A stretch of 64,000 nucleotides of DNA from an uncultured Candidatus Poseidoniales archaeon (lineage in GTDB: Archaea > Thermoplasmatota > Poseidoniia > Poseidoniales > Poseidoniaceae): contig CAJJCP010000022.1 of the NCBI GenBank assembly GCA_905182715.1, positions 1-64,000 on the forward strand, given 5' to 3'. Position numbers and translations under genes: made by a program. The notes below the pieces were generated by a model. It was not told the origin of the DNA and did not search any database. It saw only the letters and a list, made by a program, of their open reading frames with translations. Position 1 is the first letter of the stretch. Every line of letters begins with the position of its first letter. This document shows, in pieces, positions 48,615 to 57,556 of this stretch.

Positions 48615-49166
48615 TTATCCAGCATGGACTCCAGTTTCAAAAGTCGAAAGCCGGAACAATCCATCCGTTTCAATCAACCATTCGATTACCGATGTTGGAA
48701 TACTGGCCTTGAGCACTTCTCGCACCGCCTCATCATCGTACACTGTTGAGAGCATTTTTGCTGTCTGACGCACACGCCATCCTTCAAATTGGTCACGTTG
48801 ATTCATTTCGGGATTCCGCACTTCATATCCTGCCTCACGGTACAAGTGCGATGTTGCCTCATCGGTCGTAACGAGTATTCCTTGCCCGTGAATCTTTTCA
48901 GCATGAGCAACCCAATTTGGTGGGTCGTTAATGTCTTCAATCGCTACAATTTCAATATCCATATCGGCCTGAGCAGCCCAAGCCTGAATCATGGCTTGTC
49001 GCTCTTCCGCTGTCCACGGATTATCCGGCTCCCAACCAGCCTGTTTTGAACCGATAGCCACGACAAGTTGGTCTCCGTCTTCAACATGCTCGAAGGCAGA
49101 CCTTACCAAATGTTCATGGCCCATGTGAAAGGGTTGAAAACGCCCTAACACGATGTATCTCGCCAT
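48615..49166 (-). CDS. Nicotinamide-nucleotide adenylyltransferase (archaeal type)
   Basis: YIVLGRFQPFHMGHEHLV, NPWTAEERQAMIQAW. Confidence 0.9.
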   Translation of the reverse strand: MARYIVLGRFQPFHMGHEHLVRSAFEHVEDGDQLVVAIGSKQAGWEPDNPWTAEERQAMIQAWAAQADMDIEIVAIEDINDPPNWVAHAEKIHGQGILVTTDEATSHLYREAGYEVRNPEMNQRDQFEGWRVRQTAKMLSTVYDDEAVREVLKASIPTSVIEWLIETDGLFRLSTFETGVHAG

Positions 49167-49175
49167 AATGTAGCC

Positions 49176-50432
49176 TCATGCAAAATACGATTCAACATCC
49201 ACTTCGGGAAGTTCCATTCCGGATTGCGTGAAGCACTCAATCATACGCTTACATCCTTCGATCATTTCGCCGATTGGTGTTTCTCCCATTGAACCTACTC
49301 GGAACATTTTCCCTTTGAGGTGGTCTTGTGCCCCAATAACTTGTGTGTTGAACTCTTCTTTAAGACGAGCCCTCCATGTATCATTGATGCCTTCAGGATA
49401 AAGTATTGAAGTGACTGTGCTGCTTCGTTGTTCCGCATCTGCAAGCAATTCAAATCCAAGGTCTAAGAAGAGATTTCGAACTCCATTCGCCATCTTTTCA
49501 CAGCGGTCCCAACGCACCTTGTTGGACTCATTCTTGAGCACATCCAAAGCAGCTCCCCAGCCCATGGCGAGGTTAATTGCGGGTGTCCAAGGTGTTTGGT
49601 CATCTCCACCTTTTTTCAGAGCAGATACCAAATCGAGGTAGTAGTTTGGATTTGAATCCCCTTGGTCTCGAATCGCATGCACGCGTTCAATGAATTTCGA
49701 ATTCATGGCAATTGCAGCGATACCCGATGGCCCAGCAGTGCACTTCTGCGCTCCAACAACCACTGCTTCAGCATTCCATTCAGTTGGGTGTACTGGCATA
49801 CCCCCAACCGAAGTGATGCCGTCGAGAATAAACGAAGTATTGTGCCGTGCACACATCTCAGCAATTGCAGCAGCATCTTGGGCAATTCCAGTACTGGTTT
49901 CATTGTGACAAATCAAAAGAGATTCATAGCACCCACGTTCCAATTGCCGTTCCAGTTCATACAAATCAAAGGCACGACCCCAGTCATATTTGAGGTGTTT
50001 AACGTTGCAAAAGCGTTGGCACATCTCTGCAACTCTTTCCCCAAATTTGCCATTGGTTGGAACCAAGACTAAATCATTTGAACGAAATCGATTTGCTATG
50101 ACCATTTCCATGGCTGCAGTTCCACTTCCCGATACAACGACAACTTTGTAATCATCATCTCCCGACCACGACTGAACTCCACGAACTGGTTCGGAAGGTG
50201 CCAAATTGAAGGCATTTCGTAACCCTGAGTTGAGATGAGCCATGACGTCTCGGAATTCCGGTCCGCGGGCAGTCATCACTGGGTTGGCCAGTGCATTGAG
50301 ACATGGTTGTCCCATGCGTACGGGGCCTGGGACGAGGAAACAGTCTTGACTGAGGTCCATGAGTTGTTGCAATACATGGAGGTTCTTCAAGTCCATGGAT
50401 AGAACACCTCGTTCAATGCTCTCCACCCTCAC
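49176..50432 (-). CDS. Class V aminotransferase (alanine-glyoxylate/serine-pyruvate type)
   Basis: FLVPGPVRMGQPCLNALANPVMTARGPEFRDVM, ETSTGIAQDAAAIAEM, LDGITSVGGMPVHPTEWNAEAVVVGAQKCTAGPSGI. Confidence 0.9.
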   Translation of the reverse strand: MRVESIERGVLSMDLKNLHVLQQLMDLSQDCFLVPGPVRMGQPCLNALANPVMTARGPEFRDVMAHLNSGLRNAFNLAPSEPVRGVQSWSGDDDYKVVVVSGSGTAAMEMVIANRFRSNDLVLVPTNGKFGERVAEMCQRFCNVKHLKYDWGRAFDLYELERQLERGCYESLLICHNETSTGIAQDAAAIAEMCARHNTSFILDGITSVGGMPVHPTEWNAEAVVVGAQKCTAGPSGIAAIAMNSKFIERVHAIRDQGDSNPNYYLDLVSALKKGGDDQTPWTPAINLAMGWGAALDVLKNESNKVRWDRCEKMANGVRNLFLDLGFELLADAEQRSSTVTSILYPEGINDTWRARLKEEFNTQVIGAQDHLKGKMFRVGSMGETPIGEMIEGCKRMIECFTQSGMELPEVDVESYFA

Positions 50433-50458
50433 TTCTCCGTCGTCGAACTCTTAGGGAA

Positions 50459-51163
50459 GTGCTTCCACCCTCCTCCATGGTGCGTGTTGGACTCGCAATG
50501 TTACAGGGCGCTCGCCATGAGCATGCAGAGGCGCTGCGCGCAGCATCATCACAACTTCATCAAGAGATTGAAATTGTTGAATTACGAAGGGCCGTGGAAG
50601 TCAATGAACACCTCGATTGTCTGATCCTTCCTGGTGGTGAATCAACTGCGATGCGGAAGGCCAGTCAAAGTGAGTCGCTCCTTTCTGCTTTGTATTCATG
50701 GATGGAGCAATATCCACAACGACCTGTTCTTGGTACCTGTGCCGGAGCAATTCTTCTGGCCAATCCTGGTGAAGCACAATCTCCATTTCTTCGTGCTGGC
50801 ATCTCACGAAATGCTTGGGGACGGCAACGAGATTCCTTTGAAGCAGAAGTCGAAGTTTCTCTTGATACTCCGTCTGGAGGTCGAATCTCTACAAAGATCG
50901 CCACACGTGATCAGTTCAACCACCAACCACTTCCAGTCGGTGATACTGCTTCTCTCAATACCAACTCTACATTCCACGGCGTCTTTATTCGGGCTCCCCG
51001 GTTTGAGCAAACAAGTGTCGAATGTATACCCGTGGCCACTTTAGGAGAAGAGATTGTAGGTGTTCTTGACGGGTCGCGATTGGCATTGACTTTTCACCCT
51101 GAACTCACCGGCGATTACCGTTTTCACCGGTGGCTCATTCATCAGGCAAATGTGACCCAATAA
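50459..51163 (+). CDS. pdxT: Pyridoxal 5'-phosphate synthase glutaminase subunit
   Basis: GLAMLQGARHEHAEAL, LDCLILPGGESTAMRK, VLGTCAGAILLA, LTFHPELTGDYRFHRW. Confidence 0.93.
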   Translation: MLPPSSMVRVGLAMLQGARHEHAEALRAASSQLHQEIEIVELRRAVEVNEHLDCLILPGGESTAMRKASQSESLLSALYSWMEQYPQRPVLGTCAGAILLANPGEAQSPFLRAGISRNAWGRQRDSFEAEVEVSLDTPSGGRISTKIATRDQFNHQPLPVGDTASLNTNSTFHGVFIRAPRFEQTSVECIPVATLGEEIVGVLDGSRLALTFHPELTGDYRFHRWLIHQANVTQ

Positions 51164-51219
51164 GGATGGGGCCATGCGAGAGGTTGAAACCCCAAAGGCG
51201 ACAGGAGTGTTTGAGTTCA

Positions 51220-52305
51220 ATGACTTTGTCTTTGCCAATGGCGACCGAAATCCTCCCCGCAGAAGACGGTGAGGCTGAAGGATGCATTCAGTGTCAACGA
51301 GGTAGTAAACTGGTTTTGTTTGTCACAGGTAAATGCCATTGGGGCTGCGATTATTGCCCTCTCTCGGACAATCGACGAGAATCACCCGACATGTTTGCAA
51401 ACGAACGACGATGCTCTTCTTGGGCTGATGTGATTGAAGAAGGCCATGCTATGCGTGCCACAGGTACTGGAATTACCGGTGGAGACCCAATGCTTGACAT
51501 GGAGAAGTCACTGGAAGCCGTTCACCAACTAAAAGCTGCTTTTGGAAAAGAGCATCATATTCATCTCTACACTTCCATACCTTTCCAAGTCGACCGTGCA
51601 GCCGATTTTGGAGCAGCAGGATTAGACGAGATTCGTTTCCACCTTCTGGATGGAACATTGACCAAATACCTCCCCATCATACAGGCCTGTGCCGATGCAG
51701 GAATCCATGTAGGGATTGAGTTGCCGTGTGAACCAGACAAAGAGGAACAACTGTTTGCCTTGCTCGATGTCTTACATGACTCTCCAGTGGAATTCCTTAA
51801 TCTCAATGAACTCGAAATTACTGTCGGCAATCAAGAAAATATGGATGTCCGTGGCTTCAATCTAAGCGGTGGAATTACAGCAGCAGCTGAAGGTTCTGCA
51901 GAATTAGCACTGCGATTGAAAGATGCAGCCCAAGACATGAACTTCCATCTGAAGTTCTGTTCATCACACTACAAGGACGCAGGACAACTTCGAGCTCGTT
52001 TCCGCCGGAGAGGCCAAGCAAATTTGCGTCCTTACGAAACATTGAGTGATGACGATACGATTCTGTTTGGCTCCATACCTACAACACTTGAGGATGCATC
52101 TGAAGACGTCGCTGAATTAAAGGAAGAACTTGGAGTTGCAGAAGGATGGATTCGATATGATGCCGAACATCAGCGCATTGAATTGCCCCTTTCGTTAGCC
52201 GAGGAATTAGCGGAAGTCCTCAATGTACCAGTTCATCTCATCGAAGTTCACCCGACCCATGACCGACTTGAAGTTGGTATGGTTCATCTCAACGCTCACC
52301 GTTAA
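51220..52305 (+). CDS. Radical SAM protein
   Basis: LFVTGKCHWGCDYCPLSDNRR (CxxxCxxC), GTGITGGDPMLDMEKSLEAV. Start set at ATG 51220 to limit overlap with pdxT. Confidence 0.88.
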   Translation: MTLSLPMATEILPAEDGEAEGCIQCQRGSKLVLFVTGKCHWGCDYCPLSDNRRESPDMFANERRCSSWADVIEEGHAMRATGTGITGGDPMLDMEKSLEAVHQLKAAFGKEHHIHLYTSIPFQVDRAADFGAAGLDEIRFHLLDGTLTKYLPIIQACADAGIHVGIELPCEPDKEEQLFALLDVLHDSPVEFLNLNELEITVGNQENMDVRGFNLSGGITAAAEGSAELALRLKDAAQDMNFHLKFCSSHYKDAGQLRARFRRRGQANLRPYETLSDDDTILFGSIPTTLEDASEDVAELKEELGVAEGWIRYDAEHQRIELPLSLAEELAEVLNVPVHLIEVHPTHDRLEVGMVHLNAHR

Positions 52306-52361
52306 CGTAGATGTTCGACGGGGAGTCTTATATCACCCCGGCTTTACGACGGTTTACCTTA

Positions 52362-52434
52362 GGGCTCGTGGTCTAGGGGTTATGATGTCGCCTTCACATG
52401 GCGAAGATCGAGAGTTCAAATCTCTCCGAGCCCA
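52362..52434 (+). tRNA. tRNA-Val (anticodon CAC), CCA not encoded
   Basis: Acceptor GGGCTCG/CGAGCCC, anticodon arm TCGCC-TTCACAT-GGCGA, T-arm GAGAG-TTCAAAT-CTCTC. Confidence 0.94.
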
Positions 52435-52659
52435 CTTCACTGCCGAACCCACTCTCGCATGCTGATTTTTGTTGGTTTCCAATCCCTGTAGTCTCAATGG
52501 CAAAACTTCGTCATGTTCATTGCAACACTTGAATCTGAAACCATGAATACATCGTGCACTCAGTAACGAACAAACCACCATTTTGGCCTCTTGCGCCCAT
52601 GACTCCAAATCTTGTATGTCGAAACGTCCGCGCATTTACATTCCTTCTCGATTGGATAA

Positions 52660-54264
52660 ATGGGCAGACCTCTCATCGGACCGCTCACCATAGCATCCCA
52701 TTATGTTCAAGTGGTGCGGCGTTTTGGTCGAAGAGGTATGGGGTTCATCGGAAAGGCTGGTGGTTCAATCAAGTCCTTTGGATTGAACCTTTACGAACAG
52801 GCTGATTTCGGTGTTTTCAAGCGAAGCGAAACTTGGAAGGCTTTCGGCATTGCCGCTTTGATGTTTGTGACAATTTCCTTTGCTGCGTTGTCAATGTTCG
52901 ACAGCATGGATGAAGTGTTTGCATCGGATGCAGAACCAGCACCAATCCCAAATCTCATATTCGAGTCTCTGAACCGAACTGGAATTGAGTCCAATGTTTC
53001 CAATGACACGGGTTGGATTCATCTTGATGACTACCGTGGCTCAATTATAATTCTCGATTTCATGGCACATGATTGTAGTAATTGCCATGCTGTCCAAGAA
53101 CATATTGAAGAAAATATGGATGAATGGCAAGCCATGGCCGATGCTTCGAATAAGTCATTGAAAATATTTGCATACGGTGCCTGGTATACCGAGGACATTG
53201 ACTATCTGAACTCATCATCCGGCTCCTACCATGTTCCGTATTACCCCACTGGAATCGGCTCCGATTCTGCCGCCATTCTCGAAGACGGTTCGACAGCCGA
53301 CCCCGTCCGCTTGTTTACAACCAAAGGTGCGGGGCAAATTCCAGTAATCCTCATTCTTGATGAAGAAGGTTACATCATCGAAAAACAATCGACTGGCACA
53401 CCAACAGATGGCTGGTCAAGTTTCGATGGGACATTAGCAGATGTGTTGTCGGAAAACCCCTCCGATAAGGTACTCGATGACCTTGTGTCATCACGGCTTG
53501 CATGGGAAGAGCCGAGCACATCCTTTGTCGCTGTTTTCCTTCTTGGGATGGTCTTGTCGATTTTGGTTTATTTCTCACCATGCGCTTTCCCTGTTCTGCC
53601 TGGTTTCATCTCGTACTATCTCTCACTGGGAGCACGAGAAGACGAATTGATTGAATCGGGTCAACTCAAAAAGAAAATGCCAAATTCATTGGTCATTGGA
53701 ATACTCTCAGGCCTTGGCATGTGGACTTTCTTTGCCTTGATTGGCATTGTTGCCTTGATTATGGGTGAAGCGTTTGCCAAGTCCGGCCTCATTCATTACA
53801 TTGCGATTTCGATTGCCTTACTTTTGATTGTATTAGGTTCGATGATGTTAGTGGGAATCACTTCACATCTTTTGGGATTCGTGGACAAATTCGTACGGAA
53901 ATACAGTACGACTGAAGAAGATGACACGTTTACTCCACGCCGTAACATGTATCTCTATGGATTTGGTTATGCCGCTGCATCGATTGATTGTACTGCGGCA
54001 GCAGTTCTGCCATTTATCATCTATCTGATGACACTTGGTCCGTCGGCCATCGGAGTTGGAGTGAGCGGATTGATGGTTGGTTTGTTGATTTTGATGGTTC
54101 TTGTGACGACCATGGTAGGCTTGGGCCGACAGGTCATGATTAATTTCCTCAAGCGAGCGACTGGTATGATCAAAATGGTTGGTTCTTGGATGATGTTGAT
54201 GGCAGGAATCAGTTTGACTCTCTTCCTAACACGACCTGACTTAGTCGGGCAACTCTTTGGTTAA
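52660..54264 (+). CDS. Thioredoxin-like domain fused to CcdA/DsbD-type membrane domain
   Basis: IILDFMAHDCSNCHAVQEHIEENMDEW, then VYFSPCAFPVLPGFISYYLSLGA and TM bundle. Confidence 0.88.
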   Translation: MGRPLIGPLTIASHYVQVVRRFGRRGMGFIGKAGGSIKSFGLNLYEQADFGVFKRSETWKAFGIAALMFVTISFAALSMFDSMDEVFASDAEPAPIPNLIFESLNRTGIESNVSNDTGWIHLDDYRGSIIILDFMAHDCSNCHAVQEHIEENMDEWQAMADASNKSLKIFAYGAWYTEDIDYLNSSSGSYHVPYYPTGIGSDSAAILEDGSTADPVRLFTTKGAGQIPVILILDEEGYIIEKQSTGTPTDGWSSFDGTLADVLSENPSDKVLDDLVSSRLAWEEPSTSFVAVFLLGMVLSILVYFSPCAFPVLPGFISYYLSLGAREDELIESGQLKKKMPNSLVIGILSGLGMWTFFALIGIVALIMGEAFAKSGLIHYIAISIALLLIVLGSMMLVGITSHLLGFVDKFVRKYSTTEEDDTFTPRRNMYLYGFGYAAASIDCTAAAVLPFIIYLMTLGPSAIGVGVSGLMVGLLILMVLVTTMVGLGRQVMINFLKRATGMIKMVGSWMMLMAGISLTLFLTRPDLVGQLFG

Positions 54265-55019
54265 TCGAGTGCCATTCGAGCATCGAACTGTTCGATGAAT
54301 TCTTCTGTCTTCAATCGTTCAAGGCACGGTTTCATCCAATACACCCAACCGAGTCCAGCCACCAACATCGCAGTTGCGACATCCCAGATGTAGTGTTGTT
54401 TGATGGTCATCGTCGAAATGACGAGTAAGATCCACATGATGAGCAGTAAGGCGTGTGCGATTCGCAGACGTGTCGTGGCTGGAGGATACCAATATCTGAG
54501 GACCAACACCACTTGCATGCTTTGAACAATGTGAAGGGATGGCCAAGAATTCCAAGGTGTATCGATTGCATGCATGGATGCATAGAATGGTTCCCACACG
54601 GTTCCTTCAATGCCATGAATCAGATGCCTCAAGTCAATTTCGACTGGCAGAAGTATGAATATTGCATCCACTCCCCAGCATGTCAGCAGCATCATTTGGT
54701 GAAACACTACATTTTGTCGCCACATGACTTCATTTTTACTACCGAGCCACGCAGCTACAGGGTAATACAAGTACAGAGTCATGTAAGGGAGAATCATCCA
54801 TGCTAGAAATGGAATGTCGATGTCGAGTTGAAGAGTCGGGTCAAAGGCTGCCCAATCTCGAACTGATGCAAAGCGGTTGATGAGGGTATATGGAATTGCA
54901 GCAAACAGGCCCATTGCGGCCAAGATCGCAAAGGTGACACGTCTGCCACCAAGCGTCTGACGGCTCTGCCAATGTGAACGCCAAATCATCCACGGCTGAG
55001 ATCCCCATTTTAGGAACAT
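54261..55019 (-). CDS. PAP2-superfamily membrane phosphatase
   Basis: TPWNSWPSLHIVQSMQVVL and IKQHYIWDVATAMLVAGLGW. Confidence 0.82.
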   Translation of the reverse strand: MFLKWGSQPWMIWRSHWQSRQTLGGRRVTFAILAAMGLFAAIPYTLINRFASVRDWAAFDPTLQLDIDIPFLAWMILPYMTLYLYYPVAAWLGSKNEVMWRQNVVFHQMMLLTCWGVDAIFILLPVEIDLRHLIHGIEGTVWEPFYASMHAIDTPWNSWPSLHIVQSMQVVLVLRYWYPPATTRLRIAHALLLIMWILLVISTMTIKQHYIWDVATAMLVAGLGWVYWMKPCLERLKTEEFIEQFDARMALD

Positions 55020-55092
55020 GATATTTGCAAATCTGTTGATGGTGTAATACTTGTGCCGGCATGCGAGTGTTCACATCGATTCGATGAGTGAA

Positions 55093-56304
55093 TCAGCGTG
55101 TCGAACCACAATGTGGGCAGGCTTTCCAATCAGGCATCATGGTTGCCTGGCAGTTTTGGCAGACTGCTGCAACTGGAGGAGTTGTTGGTGCATTTGGATT
55201 GGTACCATCAATCGCTTTCTGTGCAGTTTGCTGACGAAGGAATTCTTGCATGACTTCAGGCGTTAATGCACCTTGTTCTGCTGCCATTTCCATCATTTTG
55301 GTTTGGATATCATTTTGCTTATCCATACGCTGGTCCTGATGTTCTTGACTTTGCTGAATTCGGTCCCGCTTTCTTGCCTGCACTTGCTCAAACAATTCCA
55401 TTGCCTGGCTCGTCTTATGAGATGATTCTTTCATGCGCAGGTCAGATTGACCTTGATCTCGCTTGAGTTCTGCTTCCCATACGGATTCCTGTTTACGGAG
55501 CTCAAGGAGTTCACTCTCCGCTTGTACAGTGACTTCTCCTCGCTTCTTAGCACGTTCAACATTCACTTCACATTCGATCCGACGTAGTGTCGCAGCCTCT
55601 CGTATAGCGATACGCTCCATGAGAGCGTCTGCATTCGCACCTTCAGTTTGTGTCGCAGAGTCAAGGTCGGCTTTGAGTCGAGCAAGTTTCTCTTGGTCCG
55701 TTTTACTGGTCGAAATAAATGCACGTAAGAACGTGAATCCAAGCGTTGAGAGCGTCTGACGCATTTCAACTTCAGCATGCATCTCAAGATGCTCTTGGAA
55801 TTCGGAACTCCGCAATTCTTCAACACTGGAGCACTTCGCCATTGCAGGTACAATGCATCGTGTTGTGACCTCATGACCGAGGAAACCGATGAGTCCTGCC
55901 CGATCGAGAAGTGGTGCGTGATTCGCAAAAATATTGAGCAACTTTGGAATGTCTTCCTTTCGCAATTGAACTCGAAGATTCATGTGGCCAGTGGCTTCAG
56001 AACCATCGGAGAGGTTGGCTGCAAAAGGAATCCACAAATCAAGCGGTCCAGTCATTGCGAACAGCATTCGTCGATCCGTTGCAGTTGCCCCAATCATCTC
56101 AGCGATGTGTCGGCCAAGACCTCCACCGATGCTACTGACAACTTTTTCAGAAATAATATCTCCAATTCGACCATCAATAATGAAGGCACATGCTTCATTT
56201 GGTTTCAACACAACTTGTTGAGATTTCCATGTTTGAATATCGTTTCCATCAACCAGTCGTGCTACAATATTTGGATTGCTTCGCCATTTAAAATTCGTCG
56301 CCAT
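55093..56304 (-). CDS. SPFH-domain protein with C-terminal zinc ribbon
   Basis: WRSNPNIVARLVDGNDIQTWKSQQVVLKPNEACAFIIDGRI, long coiled coil, C-terminal CQNCQATMMPDWKACPHCGSTR. Confidence 0.85.
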   Translation of the reverse strand: MATNFKWRSNPNIVARLVDGNDIQTWKSQQVVLKPNEACAFIIDGRIGDIISEKVVSSIGGGLGRHIAEMIGATATDRRMLFAMTGPLDLWIPFAANLSDGSEATGHMNLRVQLRKEDIPKLLNIFANHAPLLDRAGLIGFLGHEVTTRCIVPAMAKCSSVEELRSSEFQEHLEMHAEVEMRQTLSTLGFTFLRAFISTSKTDQEKLARLKADLDSATQTEGANADALMERIAIREAATLRRIECEVNVERAKKRGEVTVQAESELLELRKQESVWEAELKRDQGQSDLRMKESSHKTSQAMELFEQVQARKRDRIQQSQEHQDQRMDKQNDIQTKMMEMAAEQGALTPEVMQEFLRQQTAQKAIDGTNPNAPTTPPVAAVCQNCQATMMPDWKACPHCGSTR

Positions 56305-56306
56305 TT

Positions 56307-56846
56307 TTACACCTTCTTTTTCTGCCGTAGTCCATCAAGAACAGTAGACCTCGCACTGTAATAGCCACGTGAACTGGTTATCATTTGTTCACATTTTCGG
56401 ATTATAGATTTCACTTCATCATCTGTTTTGTCTGAAGCAAATGCGTGTTCAACACTGTTCGAAATATTCACGGCCTTTGTCATCATTTCAATGACGTCGT
56501 GGTCGTGTTTGATAAGTTTCTTGAGTACGGAAACCGATGCAGAACGCTGTCCGGAAAAGAAGGCATGCGTCATGCCGGTTGGAGACTTATCAATGTCTTC
56601 AATCAAGAGATCAATTGTATTGCAGCAAGCCTTTGCAGCCTTTGTGATGTCGATTTTCTTTTCACGAAAACTGTTGTCATGGACATTCAAGAGATGGTTG
56701 CGTGCTCGCGTTCCACACCGCTTAATCTCTTCTCGAATAGCAAGGTCAGCATCACGACGCTTCCCCTTTGTATATCCCTCATAACCTGAGAGAACCATTT
56801 GGATACCCCGTACATACGGGAGCACATCGAGCGGGGTTCCTACCAT
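56307..56846 (-). CDS. hypothetical helical protein paired with SPFH gene
   Basis: 179-aa ORF immediately upstream of the SPFH gene on the same strand (2-bp gap). Confidence 0.65.
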   Translation of the reverse strand: MVGTPLDVLPYVRGIQMVLSGYEGYTKGKRRDADLAIREEIKRCGTRARNHLLNVHDNSFREKKIDITKAAKACCNTIDLLIEDIDKSPTGMTHAFFSGQRSASVSVLKKLIKHDHDVIEMMTKAVNISNSVEHAFASDKTDDEVKSIIRKCEQMITSSRGYYSARSTVLDGLRQKKKV

Positions 56847-56911
56847 GTTGACCGTTTAGAAATAATTCGGGGCCACTTATTATGGTATCCTTGAATTGAT
56901 GTTACCGCAAT

Positions 56912-57556
56912 TCACTCTTCTTCCGTTCTCAAAGAGGTAATTTCTCTCCAATCTAAGACTCGATCTGCAATAATCTCGGCTTCTTCAGGATCATGGGTAA
57001 CATGTATGGCTGAAGTCTTTTTAGATTTGAGAAAGGCTCTTGTGTCTTGTGCAATTTTCCTGCGAGTCGGAATGTCCAATGCTGAAAAGGGCTCATCGAG
57101 TAGCAAGAGTGTTGGTTGGTTGAGCAATGCTCGCACAACTGTAACTCGCTGTGCCTCACCGCCTGAAAGAGATTCAATTTTCCGAGAAGAAAACCCTTCA
57201 AGTCCGACAAGCCTCAATTCATTTGCAATTTTTTCTTTACGCTTCTTCTTCGTGATTTTTTCTCCAATTCCGAGCGCCACATTACCTGCAACATCCAGAT
57301 GGGGATAGAGAATCGGCTTCTGGAAGACATAACCAACATCTGTTTGCATTGATTCTGCAAATTCTATTGTCCCCGTATCAACTGATTCTAACCCTGCAAT
57401 CATACGTAAAAGAGTCGATTTTCCACATCCACTTGGCCCAAGTAGAGCGACGATTTCATTTTCATGTACCTCGACATTTAAATGTTCAAAAATAAGTTGA
57501 GAATCAAAGGTCTTGGCAAGGTTCTTCAAACGTAGTGTTGTTACAAGTTCTTTCAT
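56912..57556 (-). CDS. ABC transporter ATP-binding protein (thiamine-type, ThiQ-like)
   Basis: ALLGPSGCGKSTLLRMIAGLE, LSGGEAQRVTVVRALLNQPTLLLLDEPFSALD. Confidence 0.9.
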   Translation of the reverse strand: MKELVTTLRLKNLAKTFDSQLIFEHLNVEVHENEIVALLGPSGCGKSTLLRMIAGLESVDTGTIEFAESMQTDVGYVFQKPILYPHLDVAGNVALGIGEKITKKKRKEKIANELRLVGLEGFSSRKIESLSGGEAQRVTVVRALLNQPTLLLLDEPFSALDIPTRRKIAQDTRAFLKSKKTSAIHVTHDPEEAEIIADRVLDWREITSLRTEEE

